Below, in pieces: positions 17,709 to 27,700 of a DNA stretch of 64,000 nt (position 1 is its first letter; each line of letters starts with the position of its first letter). The stretch covers positions 3,157,001-3,221,000 of the forward strand of contig NZ_CP155567.1 of NCBI RefSeq assembly GCF_039696035.1, in the 5' to 3' direction. The stretch is from Microbulbifer sp. SAOS-129_SWC (lineage in GTDB: Bacteria > Pseudomonadota > Gammaproteobacteria > Pseudomonadales > Cellvibrionaceae). The notes under the pieces are model-generated. The model searched no databases. It saw only the letters and a program-made list of their open reading frames with translations, and was not told the DNA's origin. The translations under genes were made by a program, and so were the position numbers.

Positions 17709-18752
17709 ATGGCGAACCAGCTTCACGCACTGCTCGATCTCTGGCACCGCAACCGCGCCGACCGCGAATGGGTACTGGGCACTGTCTACCGGACAGAAGG
17801 CCCCAGTTACCGCAAGGCCGGCGCCACAATGCTGTTTGACGACCTCGGGCGCCACTACGGGCTGTTGAGCGGCGGTTGCCTGGAAGCCGATCTCCAGCGC
17901 CACGCCCGCCAGGTGATGGCCAGCGGTCGCGCCAAAACCCTCTGTTACGACGGCAGCGATGAAGACGATTTCGCTTTTCAGCTCGGCATCGGCTGCGGCG
18001 GCACCGTGCATATCCTGCTGCAGCCACTCTGCGCCGAAAACAACTACCTGCAACTGGAACAGCTGCGCGACTGCCTGCAGCGGCGGCAGCCCTGCCATTT
18101 CCTGCAGAAAATTCCCGACAGTGGCGAAAGCCTCGCCAACCTGACCGCAGTAGCTTCATCCACACAGCTGCAGCGCCCGCAGCTGGTGGAGCGCGGCGAC
18201 GGCCGCTGGCTGCAATCACCGATAACGCCGGTACCGCATATCCTGATTCTCGGCGCCGGTGTCGATGCGCGGCCGATGGCGCAACTGTTCCGCGCCCAGG
18301 GCTGGCAGGTCAGTCTCGCGGATCCGCGCCCGGCCAACGGCCGCCCCGCCTATTTTCCCGACTGCCGCTGCTACGCGTTGCATCCCGATGAACTGCGTGC
18401 TCAACTCGACCTGAAACAGGTCGATGCGGCAGTGATCATGCATCACAATCTGGAGCTGGATGCGGCGGCCCTGCGCCTGCTGCACGGCCAGCCACTGCGC
18501 TACCTGGGCCTGCTGGGCCCGCTGAGCCGCCGCGAGCGGGTGCTGCAGCTGGCCGGGCTCACACTCGAACAACTCAACGGCGCGCTGGGCACGCCACTGC
18601 GCAGCCCGGTGGGCCTGGAACTCGGCGGCGAGCTGCCGGAGAGTATCGCCCTCGCCACCTGCGCCGAACTGCACGCCGTGCTGCACGGGGGCAGCGCCCG
18701 CAGCTGCAGTGCCGCCCCCGCACAACCAGCAGCGGAAGAAAACCCGGCTTAG
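17709..18752 (+). CDS. XdhC-family molybdenum hydroxylase maturation protein
   Basis: The protein is 347 aa with the XdhC/CoxI layout. An N-terminal domain (about 10-105) holds GATMLFDDLGRHYGLLSGGCLE and GIGCGGTVHILLQP, whose conserved Cys residues are involved in molybdenum cofactor binding and sulfuration. A C-terminal Rossmann domain (about 175-325) carries HILILGAGVDARPMA. XdhC binds and protects molybdenum cofactor and helps install the terminal sulfido ligand in xanthine-oxidase-family enzymes. It is the first gene of a set with mocA-like and iorAB-like genes, so it most likely matures the IorB-like subunit. Confidence 0.88.
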   Translation: MANQLHALLDLWHRNRADREWVLGTVYRTEGPSYRKAGATMLFDDLGRHYGLLSGGCLEADLQRHARQVMASGRAKTLCYDGSDEDDFAFQLGIGCGGTVHILLQPLCAENNYLQLEQLRDCLQRRQPCHFLQKIPDSGESLANLTAVASSTQLQRPQLVERGDGRWLQSPITPVPHILILGAGVDARPMAQLFRAQGWQVSLADPRPANGRPAYFPDCRCYALHPDELRAQLDLKQVDAAVIMHHNLELDAAALRLLHGQPLRYLGLLGPLSRRERVLQLAGLTLEQLNGALGTPLRSPVGLELGGELPESIALATCAELHAVLHGGSARSCSAAPAQPAAEENPA

Positions 18753-18819
18753 CCGCAGATTGCCGGGCAGTCTTGCGGCGCCCCGGCGCCGGGTAACATA
18801 AAAAAATAACGCCAGAGGC

Positions 18820-19410
18820 ATGGACACCATTCAGCCCATTATTCTCGCCGCCGGCGCCTCGCGCCGCTTCGGCACCTGCAAACTGCTGCTGCGCTACCGC
18901 GGCACAAGCCTGTTACAGCGCTGCGCCGACACCCTGGCCGCGCTGGCGCTGCCGGCACCGCTGATTGTCAGCGGCGCCTGGCACCGCCAACTGGCGGATG
19001 CCCATCCACAGCTGGCGCTCAGGGAACACCGCGACTGGCGCGACGGGCTCGGCAGCTCACTCGCCTTTGCCGCGCGACAACTGCCCGCGCACAGCGAGGC
19101 CGCGCTGGTGCTGCTCGCCGACCAGGTGGCCGTGACCGAACTGGATCTGCAGCAGTTACTGCAAGCCTGGCGCGACCAGCGCGAAGCGAGAAAAACGGTC
19201 TGCAGCTTTTACACCGGTCGCCGCGGCGTGCCGGCGATTTTTCCCCGGCACACCTTCGCGCAACTGCAACAACTGCATGGCGATAGCGGTGCGCGCGCGC
19301 TGCTGCGCAGCCGGGAAGCAGAAGTGATTGAAGTACCGCTGGCCAATGGCGCCATCGATATCGACACCCCCCAGGACTGGAAGAATTTCGGAGGAGACGC
19401 ATGCAACTGA
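18820..19410 (+). CDS. MocA-like molybdopterin cytidylyltransferase family protein
   Basis: The protein is 196 aa, a compact nucleotidyltransferase. The N-terminal signature [19 protein letters not shown] fits LAAGxSxRxGxxK with Lys for CTP binding. [13 protein letters not shown] (about 92-104) is the LADQP-type metal motif, and [13 protein letters not shown] matches the G-x-P-x-x-F segment. MocA converts Mo-molybdopterin plus CTP to the cytosine dinucleotide cofactor used by xanthine-oxidase-type enzymes. The Pro after LADQ is replaced by Val here. The 3' end overlaps the iorA-like start by 10 bp, showing translational coupling. Confidence 0.82.
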   Translation: MDTIQPIILAAGASRRFGTCKLLLRYRGTSLLQRCADTLAALALPAPLIVSGAWHRQLADAHPQLALREHRDWRDGLGSSLAFAARQLPAHSEAALVLLADQVAVTELDLQQLLQAWRDQREARKTVCSFYTGRRGVPAIFPRHTFAQLQQLHGDSGARALLRSREAEVIEVPLANGAIDIDTPQDWKNFGGDACN

Positions 19411-19898
19411 CCGTCAACGGCACCACCCACGAGGTCGACATCGACGCAGATATGCCTCTGCTGTGGGTGCTCAGGGATGAACTCAAGCTTACCGGCACCA
19501 AGTTTGGCTGCGGCGGCGGCTTCTGCGGCGCCTGCACCATTCACCTGGACGGTCAGCCAATGCGCGCCTGCCTGACGCCGGCGCGCTTCGCGGTAAACAA
19601 AAAGATCACCACCATCGAGGGATTGTCCGAACACGGCGACCACCCGCTGCAACAGGCGTGGATCGAGCACAACGTGCCCCAGTGCGGCTACTGCCAGAGC
19701 GGCCAGCTGATGTCCGCCGCGGCTCTGCTGGCGCGCAATGCCAACCCCTCCGAGAGTGATATCGACGGCGCCATGATCGGCAACCTGTGCCGCTGCGGCA
19801 CCTACCCGCGCATCAAAAAGGCCATAGGTGCCGCGGCGAAAACGACAGCCGCGGCGCAAATAACCAACGCCGCCGCGCGCCAGGAGGAGGAAGCCTGA
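19401..19898 (+). CDS. 2Fe-2S subunit of an isoquinoline 1-oxidoreductase-like molybdenum hydroxylase
   Basis: The protein is 165 aa with two [2Fe-2S] domains. The plant-ferredoxin-type cluster is [16 protein letters not shown] (about 37-52) plus a later Cys (MRACLTP). The C-terminal four-helix cluster has [16 protein letters not shown] and [11 protein letters not shown]. This is the small subunit of the isoquinoline 1-oxidoreductase class (IorA-type), which lacks a FAD subunit and passes electrons to a cytochrome or quinone. A GGAGGAG Shine-Dalgarno precedes ATG 19401. The stop overlaps the iorB-like start by one base (TGATG). Confidence 0.9.
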   Translation: MQLTVNGTTHEVDIDADMPLLWVLRDELKLTGTKFGCGGGFCGACTIHLDGQPMRACLTPARFAVNKKITTIEGLSEHGDHPLQQAWIEHNVPQCGYCQSGQLMSAAALLARNANPSESDIDGAMIGNLCRCGTYPRIKKAIGAAAKTTAAAQITNAAARQEEEA

Positions 19899-22162
19899 TG
19901 TCGGACAAGCAAAACATCGAAAACGTCAGCCGCCGCCGCTTTTTGCAGCTTACCGGCCTCACCGCCGGCGGCCTGGTGCTCGGCGCCGGCCTGTCCGCGG
20001 CGCGACCGGCGTGGGCCAGCGCCGCCGACAAGGCCGCGCCGCTCAACCTGTTCGTCAGCATCCGCGCCGACGACACCGTGGCCATCGTCTGCCACCGCTC
20101 GGAAATGGGCCAGGGTATTCGCACCGGCCTGCCGCAGATCGTCGCCGACGAATTGCAGGCGGACTGGGACAAGGTGAGCGTGGTGCAGGGCCTCGGCGAT
20201 GCGCGCTACGGAAGCCAGAACACCGATGGCTCGCGCAGTGTGCGCCGTTTCTACCACACCATGCGCACCATGGGCGCCAGCGCCCGCACCATGCTCGAAC
20301 AGGCGGCGGCGCAACACTGGCGCGTACCGCTTGCCGAGTGCGCGGCAGACAAGCACGCGGTGGTACACAAACCCAGCGGCCGCCGCCTGCGCTTCGGCGC
20401 CCTGGCTGCGGATGCCGCCAAACTGCCGGTGCCGAAACCCGAGACCCTGCGGCTGAAAAGCCCCGACCAGTTCAACTATATCGGCAAGCCGGTGGATACC
20501 GTCGATGCGCCGGACATGGTGAGCGGCCGCGCCCGTTTCGGCCAGGATGTGTACTTCGACAATCTGCTGATCGCCAGTATCGAGCGCCCGCCGGTGCTGG
20601 GCAGCACGATTCAGACCCTCGACGACAGTGCCGCGCGCAAAGTGAAAGGCGTGGTGGCGATCGAACGTCTCGACGGCGGCGCCGAACCACCGCTGTTCAA
20701 GCCGCAGGGCGGTGTGGCGGTGCTGGCGCACAATACCTGGATAACATTGCAGGCGCGCAAAAAACTGAAGATTCGCTGGAGCGACACCGACCACAGCCAC
20801 CACGACAGTGATGCCTACCTCGCCACCCTGAGCAAAGCGGTGCAGCAGCCGGGCAAACTGGTGAGCGAGCGCGGCGACCTCGATGCCGCGCTGGCGAGCG
20901 CCGCGCGCCGGCACAGCGCCACCTACACCGTGCCCTACCTGGCCCACGCCACCATGGAACCGCCGGCCGCCACGGCCGCCGCCGGCAAAGACAGCTGCGA
21001 GGTCTGGGCCTGCGTACAGGATCCACAGTCGGTGCAGCAGAATGTGGCCGCGGCACTGGGGATCGACAAGGACAACGTCAAGGTCAACGTCACACTGCTC
21101 GGCGGCGGTTTCGGACGCAAGTCGAAACCGGATTTCGTGGTCGAGGCGGCACTGCTTTCCAGGCGCATGGGGCAACCGGTCAAGGTGGTGTGGAGCCGCG
21201 AGGACGATATCCGCCACGACTACTATCACGCCGCCAGTGCCGAACACTTCCAGGCGACAGTGGCCAAAGACGGCAGTATCAGCAGCTGGCTGCAGCGCGC
21301 GGCATTTCCGTCGATCAGCGGCACCTTCAAGGCCGGCGTCGATCACCCGTCCAATTCCGAGCTGGATCTGGGCCTCACCGACCTGCCCTACGCCATTCCC
21401 AACCAGCGCACCGAGACCGCCCGCGCCGATTATCACACGCGTATCGGCTGGCTGCGCTCGGTGGCCAATATCCAGAATGCCTTCGGGGTGTGCAGTTTTG
21501 CCGACGAGTTAGCCGCGCACAGCGGCCAGCGCCCGGACAGGTTCCTGGCCCAGTTGATCGGTCCGGACCGCCATGTGAATCCCAATGCGGGCGACTACCA
21601 CTACGGCAATTACGGCGAGGACCTGGAAAAGTTTCCGATCGACACCGCGCGCCTGAAGCGGGTGCTGGCGCGCGTGGCCGCCGTGGCGGACCTGGATCTG
21701 CGCGGCGATCACGAGCGCGGTGCGGGCGAAGGCTGGGGCATCGCGGTGCACCGCAGCTTCCTGTCGTATGTCGGCATCGCCACCCGGGTCCAGCTGCACG
21801 ACGGCAGGCTGAAAATCGCAGAAATGCACTGTGTTGCCGACGTGGGCCTGGCGGTGAACCCGGACCGGGTGCGCGCGCAGATGGAGGGAGCAATGGTCTT
21901 CGGCATGAGCCTGGCGCTGTTCGGCGAAATCCGCATGCAGGATGGCGCCGTGCAAAACAGTAATTTCGACGACTACCCGTTGCTGCGTATCCACCAGTGT
22001 CCGCCGCTGTCGGTGGAACTGGTGCAATCCGATACACCACCGGCGGGCGTCGGCGAACCGGGCGTACCGCCAGTGGCACCGAGCATTGCCAATGCGATTT
22101 TTGCCGCGAGCGGCAAGCGTATTCGCGCACTGCCGATCAGCAATCATCTGCAGATCAGCTGA
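19898..22162 (+). CDS. Molybdopterin-binding large subunit, isoquinoline 1-oxidoreductase-like, Tat-exported
   Basis: The protein is 754 aa. It begins with a Tat signal, SRRRFLQLTG followed by a hydrophobic h-region ending near ARPAWA (about residue 40), so the holoenzyme is predicted to be periplasmic. Molybdenum-cofactor-binding features include EMGQGIRTGLPQI (about 68-80) and LGGGFGRKSK (about 405-414). GVGEPGVPPVAPSIANAIF near the C-terminus carries the catalytic Glu of the xanthine oxidase family. No FAD-domain gene is present, matching IorAB-type or aldehyde-dehydrogenase-type enzymes. It oxidises N-heterocycles or aldehydes by hydroxylation; the real substrate is not deducible. Start ATG 19898 overlaps the upstream TGA. 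Confidence 0.9.
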   Translation: MSDKQNIENVSRRRFLQLTGLTAGGLVLGAGLSAARPAWASAADKAAPLNLFVSIRADDTVAIVCHRSEMGQGIRTGLPQIVADELQADWDKVSVVQGLGDARYGSQNTDGSRSVRRFYHTMRTMGASARTMLEQAAAQHWRVPLAECAADKHAVVHKPSGRRLRFGALAADAAKLPVPKPETLRLKSPDQFNYIGKPVDTVDAPDMVSGRARFGQDVYFDNLLIASIERPPVLGSTIQTLDDSAARKVKGVVAIERLDGGAEPPLFKPQGGVAVLAHNTWITLQARKKLKIRWSDTDHSHHDSDAYLATLSKAVQQPGKLVSERGDLDAALASAARRHSATYTVPYLAHATMEPPAATAAAGKDSCEVWACVQDPQSVQQNVAAALGIDKDNVKVNVTLLGGGFGRKSKPDFVVEAALLSRRMGQPVKVVWSREDDIRHDYYHAASAEHFQATVAKDGSISSWLQRAAFPSISGTFKAGVDHPSNSELDLGLTDLPYAIPNQRTETARADYHTRIGWLRSVANIQNAFGVCSFADELAAHSGQRPDRFLAQLIGPDRHVNPNAGDYHYGNYGEDLEKFPIDTARLKRVLARVAAVADLDLRGDHERGAGEGWGIAVHRSFLSYVGIATRVQLHDGRLKIAEMHCVADVGLAVNPDRVRAQMEGAMVFGMSLALFGEIRMQDGAVQNSNFDDYPLLRIHQCPPLSVELVQSDTPPAGVGEPGVPPVAPSIANAIFAASGKRIRALPISNHLQIS

Positions 22163-22172
22163 GGCCGGCCGC

Positions 22173-22439
22173 GTGTTTATCAAGATTCCACTGCTCGCGG
22201 CGCTGATTGCCGCACTGATTCAGACCGGCAACCCCCTTGTCTGCGCTGCCATCTGGGCAGCGGCGGTGCTGATCTTCGGGGTTATCGGTGGTGGTATCGG
22301 TTGGTGGTTACTGCTCGCCAGCGGTCTCGCCTTCCTGCTGGCGCTGGGATATTTCTCACTGCTCGATTATCTGGAGGGAAGCAACTGGTGGTGGCCGGCG
22401 CTGATTGGCGGCTTTGTGGTGGTGATCCTGTTTACCTGA
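22173..22439 (+). CDS. Small predicted three-TM protein
   Basis: The protein is 88 aa, starting at GTG 22173 ten bases after the IorB-like stop. It consists almost wholly of three hydrophobic segments (about 4-25, 27-58, 70-88) with a polar LLDYLEGSNWWW hinge. No family is recognised. The spacing suggests it belongs to the molybdenum hydroxylase operon, perhaps as a membrane attachment element, which is inference only. Confidence 0.55.
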   Translation: MFIKIPLLAALIAALIQTGNPLVCAAIWAAAVLIFGVIGGGIGWWLLLASGLAFLLALGYFSLLDYLEGSNWWWPALIGGFVVVILFT

Positions 22440-22525
22440 TATCGGGGATCATCGGGTGATCACCGGCGTTGTGGTGCGCGCGGCGCACCCGCGCCAAAAA
22501 GTTTCACTATCGAATCACGGAAAGA

Positions 22526-22849
22526 TCATTTCGGTGGCAATGAACCGGCAAACTCGGCGCCGCGGTTGACCCAGCCGTCCAGATCCGCGGCCACGGCATC
22601 CTCTTCGACGTACACCATGCCCTTGAGCGGCCGCCCGGTGTAGTCCATCGGCCGCGTGTAGCGCTCGGCCAGCGCTTCCTGGTATCCGTCCGGCCCCACC
22701 CGCACCATCAGCTCCTCGCCAACCACACCACAGGCCATATTGCCATTCAACATAAAAGCGAGGCCGCCGAACATCTGCTTTTCCGTCAACCCATCACTTT
22801 CCTGCAACAGTTCACGTACCTTTTCAGCCAGTTCTACGCTGTAAGTCAT
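22526..22849 (-). CDS. TfoX/Sxy N-terminal domain protein
   Basis: The protein is 107 aa. It is a stand-alone TfoX N-terminal domain: VRELLQESDGLTEKQMFGGLAFMLNGNMACGVV, in two blocks at about residues 11-43, then LMVRVGP and the PMDYTGRPLKGMVYVEEDA segment. Full-length TfoX/Sxy activates competence genes, but single-domain versions are widespread and mostly uncharacterised. A strong AGGAGGT Shine-Dalgarno lies just before ATG 22849. Its role in competence is not established here. Confidence 0.85.
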   Translation of the reverse strand: MTYSVELAEKVRELLQESDGLTEKQMFGGLAFMLNGNMACGVVGEELMVRVGPDGYQEALAERYTRPMDYTGRPLKGMVYVEEDAVAADLDGWVNRGAEFAGSLPPK

Positions 22850-23217
22850 GGTGACCTCCTCGACGGTCCTTGATGTTAAATGGAAAATTCGCCGGGCCAT
22901 GCGCCACGCGCAAATTTTCGCGAGCGTCAGTACGTACCAGTTCGCAACTGCGATTGGCAGGACAAGTAAAGTCTGCGGGAATTTTCGTCGCGAGTGACGC
23001 GGAAATGGAGATAGGGGTAAGTGGCGACAACCGGCGCACACCACCAGCATCTGAGAGCAGTGCATTCAACTCAGCGGGTAATTGCAACACATCTACCATA
23101 AGCGAAAATTTATTGCGGTTATTTTTTAAAGTGTAGCAAAGAAACGGAAAACTGCCCGGCATTGCGCCCCGGCATGCCGGGGCAACTTTTTACGCAGCGC
23201 CTTGTGGAGACTCTACG
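22850..23217. other. Intergenic region with GC palindrome
   Basis: No convincing gene is seen in this 368-bp spacer; an open frame on the minus strand at 22824-23162 overlaps the TfoX-N start and has no recognisable protein. A palindrome GCCCCGGCATGCCGGGGC lies at about 23166-23183 and is followed by TTTTT on the plus strand, so it may terminate or limit transcription. The minus strand upstream of tfoX-N probably contains its promoter, not resolved. Confidence 0.4.
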
Positions 23218-24378
23218 TCAGTCGTTACCCGGTTTGGGCGCCAACAGTGACCGCAGCGGATGCACAAGCTGGCCCCACACCGTACGCGGCAGCCGTACTG
23301 TTGTGCCGTAGTTTGCCGGCCAGTGGTCTGCGGGCATATGGCAGGTATTGAACAGGCGATCGAACAGCAGCGTGTGGGCCGAGTAGTTGGTGTCGATGGC
23401 CGGGCGTTCCGAACTGTGATGCCAGTGGTGAAACTGCGGCGTAACAAAGACGTGGCGTAAAAAGCCGAACGGGAGTTTCACATTGCAGTGAATCAGGATG
23501 GCCTGCAACGCGGCAAAGGTGACATAGATATCCAGCGCGGCCTGATCGGCGCCGAGCAGGTACAGAGGTACCATGACCATCGCGCGTTCGGAAAATACCT
23601 GCAGAAAGTGTCCGCGCGAGCCCGCCAGCCAGTCCATCTGCTCAACGGAGTGATGTACCGCGTGCACCGGCCACAACCATTTCACTTCATGGTACAGGCG
23701 GTGCTCCCAGTAGAGCACGAAGTCCGCGCAGAGGACGATCAGGACCACCTGCACCAGCAATGGCATCGACTGCACAAACTGCTGTACCCCATCGCTCACC
23801 GCCCAGTGGAAGTGGCTGGCGTGGTAGTTACCGTAGATCAGGATCGCCGAGATCATCAGGTGGTTGAAGCAGAAATAGAACAGGTCTACACCCCACTCAC
23901 TGCGCAGGATCACCTGGTTGCGGTATTTCGGCAACAGCTTTTCCAGCGTCATGAAGACACCGGCAGAGCCGAGAAAGGCGAGGATCAGCCAGTCCACCCC
24001 CAGCGACAGGCGCACCGGCTCTACCGCGCCCACGGGGATATCGTAGCCACCCAGCGCAAACCCCATCAGCGTCAGCGCAATACCCACCGTACCCAATCGC
24101 CTGTGTCGGTTGAATACAAAGGTGAGCAGGCCGAACAACAGCGAGAAGTACATACCGTACTTGAGTATTTGCTGCAGGAACTCCGCGTCGTAGATGCGAC
24201 GCAGTTCCATCGTGGTGAGATAGGCAGGGTAGCGAAAGGCAAACACGGCCAACAGGCTGAGAGCACCGAGGGCGACCGAGACAGCGCCGCTGATTTTGCC
24301 CTCGCCAAAACGGAATTCGTTATGCCGGTCCAGCGCAACCCTGCGCTTGCGGTATTGGTATTCTGCGTCCACCTGCAC
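23218..24378 (-). CDS. Sterol desaturase / fatty acid hydroxylase family protein
   Basis: The protein is 386 aa with about 6-7 TM segments. The diiron histidine boxes of the family are visible in order: HRLYHE (about 226-231), HAVHHS (about 240-245) and HHWHHSSER (about 317-325). The family uses a membrane diiron centre and O2 to hydroxylate or desaturate lipids. Residues 1-150 form a separate hydrophobic N-terminal part that is longer than in minimal desaturases. The substrate (fatty acid, sterol-like or carotenoid) is unknown. It stands alone on the minus strand. Confidence 0.85.
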   Translation of the reverse strand: MQVDAEYQYRKRRVALDRHNEFRFGEGKISGAVSVALGALSLLAVFAFRYPAYLTTMELRRIYDAEFLQQILKYGMYFSLLFGLLTFVFNRHRRLGTVGIALTLMGFALGGYDIPVGAVEPVRLSLGVDWLILAFLGSAGVFMTLEKLLPKYRNQVILRSEWGVDLFYFCFNHLMISAILIYGNYHASHFHWAVSDGVQQFVQSMPLLVQVVLIVLCADFVLYWEHRLYHEVKWLWPVHAVHHSVEQMDWLAGSRGHFLQVFSERAMVMVPLYLLGADQAALDIYVTFAALQAILIHCNVKLPFGFLRHVFVTPQFHHWHHSSERPAIDTNYSAHTLLFDRLFNTCHMPADHWPANYGTTVRLPRTVWGQLVHPLRSLLAPKPGND

Positions 24379-24536
24379 TCCCTGTCACTGAGATCCCTGT
24401 CGATGCGCAAAATATTACATTTATCGGGGCGGGCTACGCCAGCGCGACGGCGCTTTGCGTTCCGGGTAATCAGGAACCCGAGGGGCGCTTCCCGTCACCA
24501 CGTCGCCGCGCGCGAATTTTTCCGTTGCCGAAAACG

Positions 24537-24604
24537 ATCGCGGCCGCGGGTCGCTCCCGCCGGGACACTGATAGCCCCGCACAGGAGCGGCCCGCGGCCG
24601 CGAT
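24537..24604. repeat. REP-like long inverted repeat
   Basis: Two 21-bp arms (24537-24557 and 24584-24604) pair at 20 of 21 positions with one G-T mismatch, around a 26-bp loop. The arms contain GCGGCCGCGGG and its complement. The second arm, AGGAGCGGCCCGCGGCCGCG, recalls pseudomonad REP sequences of the AGGAGCGGC type. Confidence 0.65.
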
Positions 24605-24710
24605 AGAGTGAAGCTGCCCACCAACCCGGCCATGCAAGGCCGGGCCGCAAATCGCGCCCTCAAGTGCCCGATTTGTCGTGGGGGGTTGCGGACATGTGCC
24701 GCAGACCCGG

Positions 24711-24742
24711 GTTGAAAAATGCCGTGGAAGGTATTTTTCAAC
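24711..24742 (-). terminator. purL terminator
   Basis: Perfect outer arms GTTGAAAAAT and ATTTTTCAAC, with an inner CC-GG pair, flank a short loop just past the purL stop. The minus-strand RNA would form the hairpin with an A-rich left and T-rich right arm. Confidence 0.75.
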
Positions 24743-24749
24743 AGCCTGA

Positions 24750-27700
24750 TTAGTCGACAAACACCCGCGCGTTACGGAACAGGCGCATCCAGCCGGAATC
24801 CTCTTTCCAGTCGTCCGGGTGCCAGCTGTTGCTGACCGCGCGGGCGACACGTTCCGGGTGCGGCATCATAATGGTGACGCGGCCATCTTCGGAACACAGT
24901 GAGGTGATACCGTTCACCGAGCCATTGGGGTTGGCCGGATAGGTCTCGGTAATCTGGCGCTGGTTGTTCAGGTAGCGCATGGCGATGGTGCCGGACTGCT
25001 CGCAGGCTTCCAGGGCCTTCTGATCGGCGAATTCCACACGGCCCTCGCCGTGGGCCACGGCCACCGGCATGACGGATCCGGCCATGCCCTTGAACAGCAT
25101 CGACGGCGAATCCTCGATCCCCACCAGCGCAAAGCGCGCTTCGTACTGCTCGGACAGGTTGCGCACAAAGCGCGGCCAGTGGCCGGCCCCCGGAATCAGT
25201 TCCTTGATCACCGAGAACATCTGGCAACCGTTGCACACGCCCAGGCCGAAGGTGTCTTTGCGATTGAAGAACGCTTCGAACTGGTCGCGCGCGCGGTCGT
25301 TGAACAGGATCGTCTTGGCCCAGCCTTCGCCGGCACCGAGTACGTCGCCGTAAGAAAAGCCGCCGCAGCCCACCAGGCCCTTGAACTGGTCCAGCGCCAC
25401 GCGGCCGCTGAGAATATCGCTCATGTGCACGTCGACGGCATTAAAGCCGGCGCGGTGGAAGGAGTGCGCCATTTCCACCTGGCTGTTGACGCCCTGCTCG
25501 CGCAGGATCGCCACTTTCGGCCGCACACCTTTTTTGATGTAGGGCGCACTGATGTCCTCGTTGATGTCGTAGCTCAGCTCGACCGACAGGCCCGGGTCGT
25601 CTTCGCGGGCGATGGCGGCGAACTCCTGTTCGGCGCAATCGGCATTGTCGCGCAGGGCCTGGATGCGGTAGCTGGTCTCGCTCCAGATCTGCTGCAACTC
25701 GGCGCGGGTCCGCTTGAAGATATCCACACCCTCGCGGCTGATACGCAGCTGGCCGCTGTTGTTCAGGGCGCCGATCTGGTGTGCCGGTACACCGGCGGCG
25801 GCGAAGCGCTGCACCAGTATCTCGGCATCGCAGGCGGGCACCTGCAGCACGGCGCCCAGCTCCTCGCTGAACAGCGCGGCAATGGGGTCGTCGCCCAGCT
25901 CGTAGATTTCCACATCCACTCCCACGCGACCGGCGAAGCTCATTTCCGCCAGGGTGGTGAACAGGCCGCCGTCGGCGCGATCGTGGTAGGCAAAGATCTG
26001 GTCTTCGGCCAGCGCCTGCTGTACCACTGCGAAGAAGCCCTTCAGGCGCTTGGCGTCGTCCAGGTCCGCGGGCTCGCTGCCCAGCTGGTTGTACACCTGC
26101 GCGAGGCAGGAGCCGCCCAGGCGGTTTTTGCCGGCACCCAGATCGACCAGCAGCAGTTCGGTCTCGCCCTTGTCGGTGCGCAGCTGCGGCGTGGCGGTCT
26201 TGCGCACGTCGGTCACCGGCGCAAACGCGGAGATCACCAGCGACAGCGGCGCGGTCACGGCCTTGTCTTCACCGCCATCATTCCAGGCGGTGCGCATGGA
26301 CATAGAGTCCTTGCCCACCGGGATGGTGATGCCCAGTTCCGGGCACAGCTCCATGCCCACCGCTTCCACGGTGCGGTAGAGCTTTTCCTCTTCGCCCGGG
26401 TGGCCGGCGGCGCACATCCAGTTGGCAGACAATTTGATGTCGGACAGCTGTGCGATCGGCGTACAAGCGATATTGGTGATCGCCTCACCCACCGCCAGGC
26501 GGCCGGAGGCCGGCGCGTCCAGCAGTGCCACCGGGGTACGCTCGCCCATGGCCATGGCTTCGCCGGCGGTGCTGTCGTAGGACACGGTGGTCACGGCGCA
26601 GTCGGCCACCGGCACCTGCCAGGGGCCGACCATCTGATCGCGCGCGACCTGGCCGGTCACTGTGCGGTCGCCGATGGTAATCAGGAAACTCTTGCTGGCC
26701 ACGGTGGGCAGGCGCAGCACGCGCTCGGCGGCCTCGTTCAGGTCAATGCCGTTGGTCTCGAATGCGCTGGTGTCGACTGCGCGCTTTTGCGCATCGCGGT
26801 GCATTTTCGGCGGTTTGCCGAACAGCACGGACATGGGCAGATCCACCGGCTTGGCGTCAAATTCCGTGTCATTCAGCAGCAGGCGCTTGTCTTCGGTAGC
26901 CTCACCGACCACGGCGTAGGGCGCGCGCTCGCGGGCGCAGATGGCCTCGAAGCGCTCGAGATCCTCCGGCATCACTGCCAGCACATAGCGTTCCTGGGAC
27001 TCGTTACACCAGATTTCCAGCGGGCTCATACCCGGCTCATCGCACGGCACGTTGCGCAGTTCGAATTTGCCACCGGTACCGCCGTCCTTGACCAGTTCGG
27101 GGAAGGCGTTGGACAGGCCACCGGCGCCGACATCGTGGATGAAGGCAATCGGGTTTCTGTCGCCCTGCTGCCAGCACTGGTCGATGACCTCCTGGCAGCG
27201 GCGTTCGATTTCCGGGTTCTGGCGCTGTACCGAAGCGAAATCCAGGTCCTCGGAACTGGAGCCGCTGGCCATGGACGAGGCGGCGCCGCCGCCGAGGCCG
27301 ATCAGCATCGCCGGGCCGCCGAGTACCACCAGCTTGGCGCCGGGTTCAAATTCCGGCTTGTCGATATGTTCCTCGCGGATATTGCCGTAGCCGCCGGCGA
27401 TCATGATCGGCTTGTGGTAACCGCGACGCTCGCCACCGAAATCCTCTTCAAAGGTACGGAAGTAACCGCAGATGTTCGGGCGGCCGAACTCGTTATTGAA
27501 CGCGGCGCCGCCGATCGGACCCTCGATCATGATGTCCAGCGCGGTGACGATGCGCCCGGGCTTACCGTAATCGGCCTCCCACGGCTGCTCGTGGCCGGGG
27601 ATCTGCAGGTTGGACACGGTGAAACCCGCCAGGCCCACCTTGGGCTTGGAGCCGCGGCCCACGGCGCCCTCGTCGCGGATCTCGCCACCGGCACCGGTGC

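Larger units (their letters stand above)
24379..24749. other. Intergenic region with REP-like repeat and purL terminator
   Basis: No gene is seen. The spacer holds a 21-bp inverted repeat (24537-24604, listed separately) and the purL terminator (24711-24742). The remainder is GC-rich and unremarkable. Confidence 0.6.

Noticed and set aside
19802..21436. A 544-codon minus-strand open frame
   Set aside because: It overlaps the molybdopterin subunit and has no recognisable domain, so it is a shadow.
22824..23162. A 112-codon minus-strand open frame upstream of the TfoX-N gene
   Set aside because: It overlaps the TfoX-N start and shows no domain; treated as intergenic.
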